Shown piece by piece: positions 15,760-22,696 of a DNA stretch of 64,000 nucleotides. The stretch lies in assembly GCA_964438865.1 (NCBI GenBank), contig CAYTMI010000009.1:1-64000 (forward strand). The letters run 5' to 3'. Made by a program: the position numbers and the translations under genes. The DNA is from G016234445 sp964438865 (lineage in GTDB: Bacteria > Chloroflexota > Dehalococcoidia > Tepidiformales > Tepidiformaceae). The stretch's first letter is position 1; every line of letters starts with the position of its first letter. Under the pieces are notes generated by a model. It was not told where the DNA came from. It saw nothing but the letters and a program-made list of their open reading frames with translations, and made no database searches.

Positions 15760-16617
15760 TTGGCCCTTTCCCAATTCTCCCTCGAAGGCAAGACCGCGAT
15801 CGTCACCGGCGCCAGCTACGGCCTTGGGGTCACCTTCGCGCGGGCCCTCGCCGAAGCCGGCGCGAACATCGTGGCCACGGCCCGGAGTGTCGACAAGCTT
15901 GAAGACACGAAGCGGCTGATCGAAGAGACCGGGCGGAAGTGCCTGGTCGTCGCCTGCGACATCACCGAATACGCCCAGGTCACGGCCCTCATGAAGGCCG
16001 CCTGGGACCACTTCGGCACCGTCGACATCCTCGTCAACAACGCCGGCGTGTCCGACCCTCGCGCCCTGCGTTCGGAACACTCCGAGCCTGAGTTGTTCGA
16101 AAAGATCGTCAAGACAGACCTGATCGGGCTCTGGTACTGCGCCCACGCCGCCGCCCAGCACATGCTCCGCCAGGGCCACGGCAACATCATCAACATCAGC
16201 TCGATTTTCGGCCACGCGGGCTTCGAAGGGCGGACGCCCGGCTACTTCGCCGCCAAGGGCGGGGTCAACCAGCTCACCCGCCTGATGGCCGTCGAATGGG
16301 CCGACCGCGGGATCCGCACCAACGCAATCGCGCCGCACTTCTTCGATTCCGAGATGACGCACGAAATACTCGCCGGGAGCGGGATGCTTGCCCACCTCGA
16401 AGGGCGCACACCGATGCGACGGATCGGCCAGGCCGACGACCTCCCGGGGCCAATTGTGTTCCTGGCTTCGGAGGCTTCGAAGTTCGTGAACGGCGTGGTG
16501 CTGGCCCTGGACGGCGGGCTCACGGCGTCGAGCGGCTTCAGCCCGGGGCCGTTCGTCAGCGACGACTGGGACCCGGACGGCCGGGGCCATCCTCTCATGC
16601 CCGGCACACCCTGGTAG
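15760..16617 (+). CDS. Short-chain dehydrogenase/reductase
   Basis: Predicted 285-residue classical SDR. NAD(P)-binding TGASYGLG at about residue 16, the NNAG strand motif, catalytic Ser in INISSIFG, and the YxxxK pair in GYFAAKGG are all present, with the C-terminal LDGGL strand. TTG start with AGGAGG seven bases upstream. Members of this shape oxidise or reduce 3-oxoacyl or cyclic alcohol substrates. It precedes the CoA-transferase gene by 49 nt, so a role in acyl-CoA catabolism is plausible. It carries an extra tail of about 25 residues after the usual end. Confidence 0.9.
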   Translation: MALSQFSLEGKTAIVTGASYGLGVTFARALAEAGANIVATARSVDKLEDTKRLIEETGRKCLVVACDITEYAQVTALMKAAWDHFGTVDILVNNAGVSDPRALRSEHSEPELFEKIVKTDLIGLWYCAHAAAQHMLRQGHGNIINISSIFGHAGFEGRTPGYFAAKGGVNQLTRLMAVEWADRGIRTNAIAPHFFDSEMTHEILAGSGMLAHLEGRTPMRRIGQADDLPGPIVFLASEASKFVNGVVLALDGGLTASSGFSPGPFVSDDWDPDGRGHPLMPGTPW

Positions 16618-16666
16618 CCGGGAAGTCACCCGCAGGTACGCACACGACCCCCGGAGGGAGCGAACG

Positions 16667-18142
16667 ATGAGTGTCCATGCCAACTGGCGCGAGGAGTACG
16701 AGCGCCGCCGCAAGTCCGTTGCCGAAGCCATGGAACTGGTGAAGGAGGGCGACCTGGTTTGCCTGCCCGTCCTTTCGCCTTCAGTCCTGGCGATGGGCTT
16801 CTACGAACGCGCCAAGACGCTCGGGCGCGTCGACTTCCGGATGCTCGCCCCGCGGGAACCGTACCTTTACGGGCCGGAGATCCGCGGCGAGAAGGAGATC
16901 GAGCTGTTCATCGGCGACGGCCTTCGCCCCGCCCACGACGCGCACATCGCCACCTACCTTCCCAACACGTTCATGCTCGGCATGAAGGCGTTCGACGCCG
17001 GCCGGCCGGAAGCGCGGATGCCGGATGTCCTCCTCACGCAGTGCAGCGAACCCAACGAGCGCGGCTACGTGCATTTCGGCCCCCACATGTGGCAGCGCAA
17101 GGCTTACACGCGGCGCTGCAAGACTACAATCGCCGTGGTCGACCCCAACCTTTCGCCGGTCTACGGCGACGTTTGGGTGCACGTCAGCGAAATCACGGCG
17201 TTCGTTGACGGCGTCATCAACCCTGTCGACCTGGCGGCGGTGCGGCAGCGGATCGAGACGCTGGCTCCGGAGGGCGAACGCGCCGAGCGCCTCTCGCTGC
17301 TCAACCGGGCGAGCCCGGACCAGGTGGCCCTCGTCGAGGACCTCTTCCACGCCATGCCCATCGGCCTGATGAGCCAGGCGTTCGGGCTGAGCGACGTCGA
17401 CCCCGCTGCCCAGGGGATCGCCGACCACATCCGCCAGATCATCCGCGATGGCGACACTCTCCAGGTGGGAGTGGGTCAGCCGAGTTCGCTCATGTTCAAG
17501 GCCGGCGCCTTCGACGACGCAAAGCACCTCGGCCTCCACACGGAACTCGGATCTCCCGGCCTGGCCAAGCTCTGGCAGCGCGGGATTCTCGACAACTCGA
17601 TGAAGACCATCCACCGGGGGAAATCCGTGGCGGTCGCCTGGTCGGGCTGTGACGGCGAGGACCTCAACCTGATCCGGAACAACCCCGCCTTCGAACTCTA
17701 CGACCCGGACTTCCTCCTCAATCCCCTCTACATGGCGCAGAACCGGAACATGACCTCGATCAACAGCGCCGTCGCCGTCGACCTGTTGGGCCAGGTGGCG
17801 AGCGAGGATCGGTTTGGCGGGCACATGGTCAACGGCACGGGGGGACAGCCAGACACGCACATCGCAGCCGCGCTCTGCCCTGGCGGCCGGGCGATCACCG
17901 TCATGCGCGCGACAGCGCTCGAAGGGGCGCTTTCGAAGGTGGTGGCCCAGCACGAAAAGGGGACGCTGGTGACCATCCCCCGGTACCTGACGGACACGGT
18001 GGTGACCGAGTTCGGCATCGCCCGGCTGCTGGACAAGAACCACCGTCAGCGGGCGGACGAAATGATCAGCATCGCCCACCCCGACTTCCGGGCGGAACTC
18101 CGGAAGGAAGCGCAGGAACTGTGGGGTTCGTTTAACATCTGA
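16667..18142 (+). CDS. Acetyl-CoA hydrolase/transferase family protein
   Basis: Predicted 491-residue family I CoA-transferase of the acetyl-CoA hydrolase/4-hydroxybutyrate CoA-transferase type. The C-terminal half has the oxyanion GVGQPSSLMF strand and the catalytic glutamate motif HTELGSPGLAKLW, where the glutamyl-CoA thioester forms. Later it has MVNGTGGQPD, the CoA-binding loop. It would move CoA between short or branched acids or hydrolyse acyl-CoA. ATG preceded by CCGGAGGGAG. It sits between an SDR and a RidA-like gene on the same strand. Confidence 0.85.
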   Translation: MSVHANWREEYERRRKSVAEAMELVKEGDLVCLPVLSPSVLAMGFYERAKTLGRVDFRMLAPREPYLYGPEIRGEKEIELFIGDGLRPAHDAHIATYLPNTFMLGMKAFDAGRPEARMPDVLLTQCSEPNERGYVHFGPHMWQRKAYTRRCKTTIAVVDPNLSPVYGDVWVHVSEITAFVDGVINPVDLAAVRQRIETLAPEGERAERLSLLNRASPDQVALVEDLFHAMPIGLMSQAFGLSDVDPAAQGIADHIRQIIRDGDTLQVGVGQPSSLMFKAGAFDDAKHLGLHTELGSPGLAKLWQRGILDNSMKTIHRGKSVAVAWSGCDGEDLNLIRNNPAFELYDPDFLLNPLYMAQNRNMTSINSAVAVDLLGQVASEDRFGGHMVNGTGGQPDTHIAAALCPGGRAITVMRATALEGALSKVVAQHEKGTLVTIPRYLTDTVVTEFGIARLLDKNHRQRADEMISIAHPDFRAELRKEAQELWGSFNI

Positions 18143-18198
18143 GGTGGCGCGCAGCGGAGGGCGTCCCTCGGCCGCGCGGCTCACAGAGGAGGCGAAAG

Positions 18199-18579
18199 GT
18201 GGCCGGTTCCCGCAAGCAAGCAATTAACCCGCCGTCGCTTTTCAACGCGCCCGCCCATGGGTTCTCCCATGCGATACGCATCGGCGACACCGTCTACTGT
18301 TCCGGGCAGACCAGCAGCGCGGAGGGTCTGGAGGCGCAGACCCGCGAAGCGTTCGCGAACGTCAAGACGCTGCTTTCGCACTCGGGGGCGCGGATGGCCG
18401 ACATCGTGAAGGTGACGATCTACACGACGGACGAACAGTTCTGGGCGACGACCGCGGAGATTCGTGCCGAATTCCTGACGCCGCCCTTCCCAGCAGTGAC
18501 GATGGTCGTCGTGAAGGCGCTCGCCGCCCCGCAGTGGCAGGTCGAAATAGATGTGACGGCGGTCGTCGGTGCGGGCTAA
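18199..18579 (+). CDS. RidA/YjgF family protein
   Basis: Predicted 126 residues. RidA-type trimeric deaminase fold, with GDTVYCSGQTS near the start and the helix EAFANVKTLLSHSGARMADIVKVTIY. The usual catalytic Arg motif (C-R-V-E) is replaced by EIDVTAVV, so it may belong to a non-archetypal Rid subgroup rather than an enamine or imine deaminase. GTG start after AGAGGAGG. Its stop codon overlaps by three bases the stop codon of nadA on the other strand. Confidence 0.8.
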   Translation: MAGSRKQAINPPSLFNAPAHGFSHAIRIGDTVYCSGQTSSAEGLEAQTREAFANVKTLLSHSGARMADIVKVTIYTTDEQFWATTAEIRAEFLTPPFPAVTMVVVKALAAPQWQVEIDVTAVVGAG

Positions 18580-19796
18580 GGCAGCGCCAGCATCCGTTCG
18601 AGGGCGACGAGTGACCACTTTCGCGTCTCATCGTCGACGCGGATTTCGTTGATGACGTGCCCCGCAACGAGCCCTTCGAGCGTCCACGCGAGATACGCCG
18701 GGTGGATGCGATACATCGTGCTGCACGGGCAGACCACCGGGTCCAGGCAGAAGATGGTCTTGTCCGGGTTCTGGTGCGCCAGCCGGTTCACGAGGTTGAT
18801 CTCGGTGCCGACCGCCCAGGCCGTCCCCGCCCGCGCATCCGTCACGGCCCGGACGATCTTCTCGGTTGAGCCGCTTTCGTCGGCAGCCTGCACGACTTCC
18901 CAACGGCATTCCGGGTGGACGATGATGTTGATGCCCGGGTAGTCGCGCCGCGCCTTTTCGATCTGGTCGACCGTGAAGCGCTGGTGCGTGCTGCAGTGCC
19001 CCTGCCAGAGGATGACTCTCGCCCTGCGGATCTGTTCGGGGGTGAGGCCGCCGTGGGGGACGCGCCAGTTCCAGAGGACCATCTGGTCGAGCGGGATGCC
19101 CTTGGCATAGCCGGTGTTCCGGCCGAGGTGCTGGTCCGGGAAGAAGAAGACCTTGTCGCCCCGCTCGAAAGCGTAGTCGAACGCCCTGGGGGCGTTGCTG
19201 GAGGTGCAGACAAGGCCGTCGTGCTCACCGGTGAACGCCTTCAGGGTTGCGGCGCTGTTCATGTAGGTGATGGGGATGACCTTGGAGCCGCTGTCACCGA
19301 GGACTTCCTGGATTTCGTCCCAGGCCGCGTAGACGTCGTCGGGGTCGGCCATGTCGGCCATCGAGCAGCCGGCGGCCATGTTCGGGAGAATGACGCGGAC
19401 TTCCGGGCGGGTGAGGATATCGGCCGATTCGGCCATGAAGTGGACGCCGCAGAAGAGCACGTACTCGGCTTCCTGCTGTTCTGCCGCGTGCCGGGCGAGC
19501 TTGAAGCTGTCGCCGGTGAAGTCGGCGTACTGGATGACCTCGTCTCGCTGGTAGTGGTGCCCGAGGATCACCAGCCGCTTGCCCAGGTAGGCCCGCGCGG
19601 CGCGGATCCGCCGGTCGAGCTCCTCCGGCGAAACCCGCAGGTATTCCCGGGGGATGTCCTGCTGCCAGGCCACGAAGGCTTGCTCTTCAATCAGGGGGAC
19701 GGGCTTCAGCTTGTCGGTCGGGCAGGTATCCGGGTCGGTGTACAGGGCGAGGAGTTCCTCGTCCCTGGTGACTTCTCTCGTGGCGACGGCGGTCAT
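18576..19796 (-). CDS. nadA: Quinolinate synthase NadA
   Basis: Predicted 406-residue [4Fe-4S] enzyme that condenses iminoaspartate with dihydroxyacetone phosphate to quinolinate in NAD synthesis. Family motifs are ILGHHYQRDEV, the first cluster Cys in LFCGVHFMAES, AAGCSMADMA, TYMNSAATLKAF, a second Cys in LVCTSSNAPRAF, and a third in PVVCPCSTMYR. The length is long for the family because of an N-terminal extension of about 60 residues, as in actinobacterial and Chloroflexota versions. The ATG at 19796 fits GGGGAGG nine bases upstream; the TTG at 19805 would abut that site. nadB and nadC are not nearby. A 25-nt palindrome overlaps the promoter region. Confidence 0.96.
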   Translation of the reverse strand: MTAVATREVTRDEELLALYTDPDTCPTDKLKPVPLIEEQAFVAWQQDIPREYLRVSPEELDRRIRAARAYLGKRLVILGHHYQRDEVIQYADFTGDSFKLARHAAEQQEAEYVLFCGVHFMAESADILTRPEVRVILPNMAAGCSMADMADPDDVYAAWDEIQEVLGDSGSKVIPITYMNSAATLKAFTGEHDGLVCTSSNAPRAFDYAFERGDKVFFFPDQHLGRNTGYAKGIPLDQMVLWNWRVPHGGLTPEQIRRARVILWQGHCSTHQRFTVDQIEKARRDYPGINIIVHPECRWEVVQAADESGSTEKIVRAVTDARAGTAWAVGTEINLVNRLAHQNPDKTIFCLDPVVCPCSTMYRIHPAYLAWTLEGLVAGHVINEIRVDDETRKWSLVALERMLALP

Positions 19797-19836
19797 GGCT
19801 TCCAACCTCCCCGGGGTGTCCCAGCGCCCCGGATGT

Positions 19837-19861
19837 ACTTAGTGTACCAAGTACACTAAGT
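19837..19861. promoter_or_regulatory. Palindromic operator upstream of nadA
   Basis: ACTTAGTGTAC, spacer CAA, GTACACTAAGT: a perfect 11-bp inverted repeat 41-65 nt before the nadA start. It is the only strong palindrome of this kind noticed in the window and lies where a promoter would be (TACACT reads as a -10 box on the minus strand). NAD genes are commonly controlled by NrtR, NiaR or NadQ repressors through such sites; which one applies here cannot be told. Confidence 0.75.
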
Positions 19862-19896
19862 CAGGTCTAGACAGTGCCACGCCAGGCCGCCGCCTG

Positions 19897-20901
19897 TCAA
19901 CCGGGGGGCTGGCGGATTCCCGGCGCCAGCACCCTCATCGTCTCGAGTTCGCGGGCTTTACGGTCGGGGCCGTCGGTGACCACCGGGAAGAGCACTGCCG
20001 AGTCGATCCCGAGGTCGATGAAGCCCTGGACCTTCGCCCGCACCTGCTCCTCCGTGCCGAAAGCGCTGTGCGCGTCCACGAAGGCGTCGCTGATGCCCGA
20101 GACGGCGGTCGCGCGGTCGCCGGCCGCCCAGCGCTCCAGCGCGACCTTCACTTCGTCGGCGAAGCCGTCCGCCGTGAACACCTTCTGGTAGACCGGCGCG
20201 AGCAGGTAGGTGACGAGTTCCCGCCGGAGCACATTTGCGAGGCCGTCGAATTCGCCGATCCCGGCGCGGAAGTTCGCGACCACTTCGAATGACTCGCGGC
20301 TGCGGCCGGCTTTCGCCAGGCTGGCCCCGAGCACGTCGAGCGCGTGGCGCGTGTATCCCGGGGTCGGAAAGTTCAGGATCACCCCGTCGGCGATTTCGCC
20401 GGCGAGCGCGAGCATGCGGTCGTTGAGGGCGGCCAGGTAGACGCGCATCGGCCCGCCCTTCGCCGGTCCCCGGAGCGAGGCGCCACGGATTTCGAAGCGC
20501 CCGCTGCTTTTCACGCGTTCGCCCGCCAGCAGCTTCCGGAAGAGGTTGACGAATTCGCGCGTGGTGGCGATGGGGCGGTCGAAGGCCAGCCCGTGCCAGC
20601 CGGTCACGATCGCGGGGGTGCTGGTCCCAAACCCGGCGGCGACGCGCCCCCCAGAGAGGTCGGCGAGCGAGTGGAAAGTCATCGCCGCGAGGTAGGGGCT
20701 CCTCACATAGGTAGAGACGATGCCGGTGGAGAGCCGGAGCGAGGTCGTGGCGATGGCGGCCGCAGCTATCACGGTCACCGCGTCGGCGCCCTGGACTTCG
20801 GTTACCCAGCCGGTGGTGTATCCTGCGCGCTCGGCTTCCACGGCCGTGCGGACGTGCTCTTCGACGCTGGCGCCCGTGAGCGCGACTCCAGAGAACACCA
20901 T
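19897..20901 (-). CDS. LLM class flavin/F420-dependent oxidoreductase
   Basis: Predicted 334-residue luciferase-like TIM barrel. Motifs include TGWVTEVQGADAVTV, IRLSTGIVSTYVRSP-like spacing (here LRLSTGIVSTYVRSP), LADLSGGRVAAGFGTS, and PMRVYLAALN, all usual in the subgroup that uses coenzyme F420 or FMN. It is unlike the luciferase-like protein at 2058 in its N-terminus and is not a recent duplicate. The ATG at 20901 has GAGGAG seven bases upstream and lies 19 nt after the two-helix membrane protein, so it appears to be the last gene of the zinc-finger operon. The substrate is unknown. Confidence 0.85.
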   Translation of the reverse strand: MVFSGVALTGASVEEHVRTAVEAERAGYTTGWVTEVQGADAVTVIAAAAIATTSLRLSTGIVSTYVRSPYLAAMTFHSLADLSGGRVAAGFGTSTPAIVTGWHGLAFDRPIATTREFVNLFRKLLAGERVKSSGRFEIRGASLRGPAKGGPMRVYLAALNDRMLALAGEIADGVILNFPTPGYTRHALDVLGASLAKAGRSRESFEVVANFRAGIGEFDGLANVLRRELVTYLLAPVYQKVFTADGFADEVKVALERWAAGDRATAVSGISDAFVDAHSAFGTEEQVRAKVQGFIDLGIDSAVLFPVVTDGPDRKARELETMRVLAPGIRQPPG

Positions 20902-20920
20902 CGGGGGAGGCTCCTCGGTC

Positions 20921-21247
20921 TTATTTCCGCTTCGGCCGCGGTTTCACCCAGCGGCGAGTGATCATGAACCGGGAGGTTACGCGCGAGAGGCCGAACCCGA
21001 CGAGCAGCGACGCCGTCACGAAGACGACGAGCGTCGGTGTGCCGTTGTCGGTTTCGGCGTGGACGAAGCCCACGAGGTAGCCGACGTAGACGCCGATGAA
21101 CAGCCCCAGTGCCCCCGCGAAATAGACGGGGAACGTCCGCCATCGCCAGACCGGAAGGGGCGGCAAGCCAGCCGGCGCCTGGCTGGTGGTGCTCTCGCTG
21201 ACCGGGTGGGCTTTGGTCGTCCTGCGTTCCCGCCGTTTCGTCGTCAT
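20921..21247 (-). CDS. Small two-helix membrane protein
   Basis: Predicted 108 residues. A basic Ser/Thr-rich cytoplasmic start (TTKRRERRTTK) is followed by two hydrophobic segments (YFAGALGLFIGVYVGYLVGF and LVVFVTASLLVGFGLS), and a very basic tail (RRWVKPRPKRK). Its ATG overlaps the stop of the upstream zinc-finger gene (ATGA), so the two are tightly coupled. No family recognised. Confidence 0.7.
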   Translation of the reverse strand: MTTKRRERRTTKAHPVSESTTSQAPAGLPPLPVWRWRTFPVYFAGALGLFIGVYVGYLVGFVHAETDNGTPTLVVFVTASLLVGFGLSRVTSRFMITRRWVKPRPKRK

Positions 21248-21471
21248 GAGGGGATACCGTACCGCAAGCGGAAGGCCATGTCGCACCGGAGGCAGAGCGG
21301 CACCACGTCCCTGCCAAGCAGCAGCCGGAAGCCGATCACATGGACACCGCACTTCCGGCCGTCCTCGGCGACGCGTTCGTCGGGGCTGTGGAACCAGCCG
21401 CCACAATCGGCGCAGACAAGGATGCTCGACCGCCCGGCCAGTTCACCGCATTCGCAGCAGAGGTCACGCAT
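21244..21471 (-). CDS. Small PHD/RING-like zinc finger protein
   Basis: Predicted 75 residues, almost all one cysteine-rich domain. C-x2-C near the N-terminus, then C-x2-C followed by the aromatic-His pair of PHD fingers (VCADCGGWFH), then a Cys/His pair (KCGVH), then a last C-x2-C (LCLRC). This spacing suggests a cross-braced or treble-clef fold binding two zinc ions. The upstream gene product has the same order of ligands, so the two are paralogues in tandem. Start ATG 21471 lies inside the end of that gene (8-nt overlap). The ligand or partner is unknown. Confidence 0.7.
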   Translation of the reverse strand: MRDLCCECGELAGRSSILVCADCGGWFHSPDERVAEDGRKCGVHVIGFRLLLGRDVVPLCLRCDMAFRLRYGIPS

Positions 21472-21847
21472 CGCCGCCTTCGCGAAACGCCATCACATCA
21501 CCGCGGGCGAACAGGTAGATCCCGCTCCCGGTCCGGCGGTGGCGAAGCGTCCCCATCCCCGCGGCAGCTTCGAGGGTGCCCGATGCCACGCCGGCAAGGG
21601 CCGCTGCCTCTTCAATGTCGAGCACGTCATCGAGGCCGCCGGGTTCGGGCGCGGGGTTCAGGCAGTCGCTGCAGGCGAACTCAAGGGCAAGATGGCCCTC
21701 GTCGATCCAGACTTCGCCGCAGTCCTTGCCGGGCGTGTCCGCCCGCTGGTTGAGGTGGTAGAGCTCGCCGCAGGAGTTGCAGGTCGCCGAGGTGGACTCG
21801 GTGAGCCCCTCGCCACAGACGGTGCATGAATTTTTCGTAGTTGTCAT
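21464..21847 (-). CDS. Zinc finger plus MerR/excisionase-like helix-turn-helix protein
   Basis: Predicted 127 residues. Residues about 8-62 form a finger with C-x2-C, C-x2-C-x3-YH, a single Cys (KDCGEVW) and a final C-x2-C (FACSDC), matching the next gene product. Residues about 78-125 read DIEEAAALAGVASGTLEAAAG and then a strand pair with LFARGDVMAFRE, which resembles the MerR/excisionase helix-turn-helix used in small DNA-binding regulators. It is the first gene of a four-gene minus operon, so it may regulate its own promoter, which overlaps that of rnc. The ATG at 21847 is preferred over a start nine codons upstream. Confidence 0.7.
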   Translation of the reverse strand: MTTTKNSCTVCGEGLTESTSATCNSCGELYHLNQRADTPGKDCGEVWIDEGHLALEFACSDCLNPAPEPGGLDDVLDIEEAAALAGVASGTLEAAAGMGTLRHRRTGSGIYLFARGDVMAFREGGDA

Positions 21848-21869
21848 AGGTAGAGACGGTCTGCCCGGG

Positions 21870-21875
21870 ATCATA
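21870..21875 (-). promoter_or_regulatory. -10 box (TATGAT) of the zinc-finger operon
   Basis: Minus-strand TATGAT with TTGCCG 16 nt upstream as a possible -35 box. It overlaps the divergent rnc promoter, so the two may compete for polymerase. Confidence 0.55.
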
Positions 21876-21884
21876 GCGTTATCC

Positions 21885-21914
21885 TTGACAGCGGCAAAAC
21901 CCTGTCCATATGAT
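21885..21914 (+). promoter_or_regulatory. Strong sigma-70-like promoter of rnc-smc-ftsY
   Basis: Consensus TTGACA at 21885-21890, an 18-nt spacer, then TATGAT at 21909-21914. The predicted transcript start is near 21921. It is the closest match to the full bacterial consensus that I saw in the window. Confidence 0.8.
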
Positions 21915-21957
21915 CATGGAACTTTAGCATTTCTTCGTCCCACGACCGGACAGGGCG

Positions 21958-22695
21958 ATGCGCGCAGGGGGTCTTGTGCCGCTGGCTGAACCCGCGACTC
22001 GCGAAGCGCTGATCGAGCGGCTGGGCATTGCCCGGCTGCCGGACGACCTCCTCCAGCAGGCCCTCACCCATTCCTCCTATCTCAACGAAACGGATGCCGC
22101 AGCCATCTCCAACGAACGCCTCGAGTTCCTCGGTGACGCAATCCTGGGCATGGTCGTGGCCGACCAGCTCTTCCGCTGGTTCCCCGACGCCGGCGAAGGC
22201 CCGCTCACCCGCATGCGAGCGGGGATCGTCCGTGGCACCACCCTCGCCCGCGTAGCTCACCGCCTCCACCTTGGCGACCACCTGATCCTCGGGCGCGGCG
22301 AAGAGGCGGCGGGGGGCCGGCGTCGTGAACGGAACCTGGCCGGCGCGCTCGAAGCGATCATCGGCGCCGTCTACACGGGACAGGGCCTGCGCAAGGCCGG
22401 CGCGCTCTGTCGCCGCCTGCTCGCACCAGAACTCGTGAGGGTCCGCCGGGAGGGAGAGCCGCTGGACCCGAAGTCGAACCTGCAGCACCTGGTGCAGGCG
22501 CGGTGGCACGAACCGCCCGAGTATGTGACGGTGGAGGAGGCTGCCGGCGAGGCTGGACGGCGCTTCACGGTCGAGGTGAAGGTCGGGCCGAACCTCCTGG
22601 GCAGGGGGAGCGGGGCGAGCAAGCGGGAAGCGCAACAGGAGGCCGCGGGTCACGCCGTCGCCCTGCTGTCGCGGCCCGATGGGCTGGAGGGCTGA
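21958..22695 (+). CDS. rnc: Ribonuclease III
   Basis: Predicted 245-residue double-stranded RNA endonuclease for rRNA and mRNA processing. The catalytic domain has the signature NERLEFLGDAILGMVV and the second acidic motif ALEAIIGAVYTGQG. A double-stranded RNA-binding domain occupies about residues 165-240 (PKSNLQHLVQARW to SKREAQQEAAGHAVALL). The ATG at 21958 and a GTG six codons later (with AGGGGG upstream) are both possible starts. smc follows after one base, the common rnc-smc-ftsY arrangement. Confidence 0.95.
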   Translation: MRAGGLVPLAEPATREALIERLGIARLPDDLLQQALTHSSYLNETDAAAISNERLEFLGDAILGMVVADQLFRWFPDAGEGPLTRMRAGIVRGTTLARVAHRLHLGDHLILGRGEEAAGGRRRERNLAGALEAIIGAVYTGQGLRKAGALCRRLLAPELVRVRREGEPLDPKSNLQHLVQARWHEPPEYVTVEEAAGEAGRRFTVEVKVGPNLLGRGSGASKREAQQEAAGHAVALLSRPDGLEG

Positions 22696-22696
22696 C

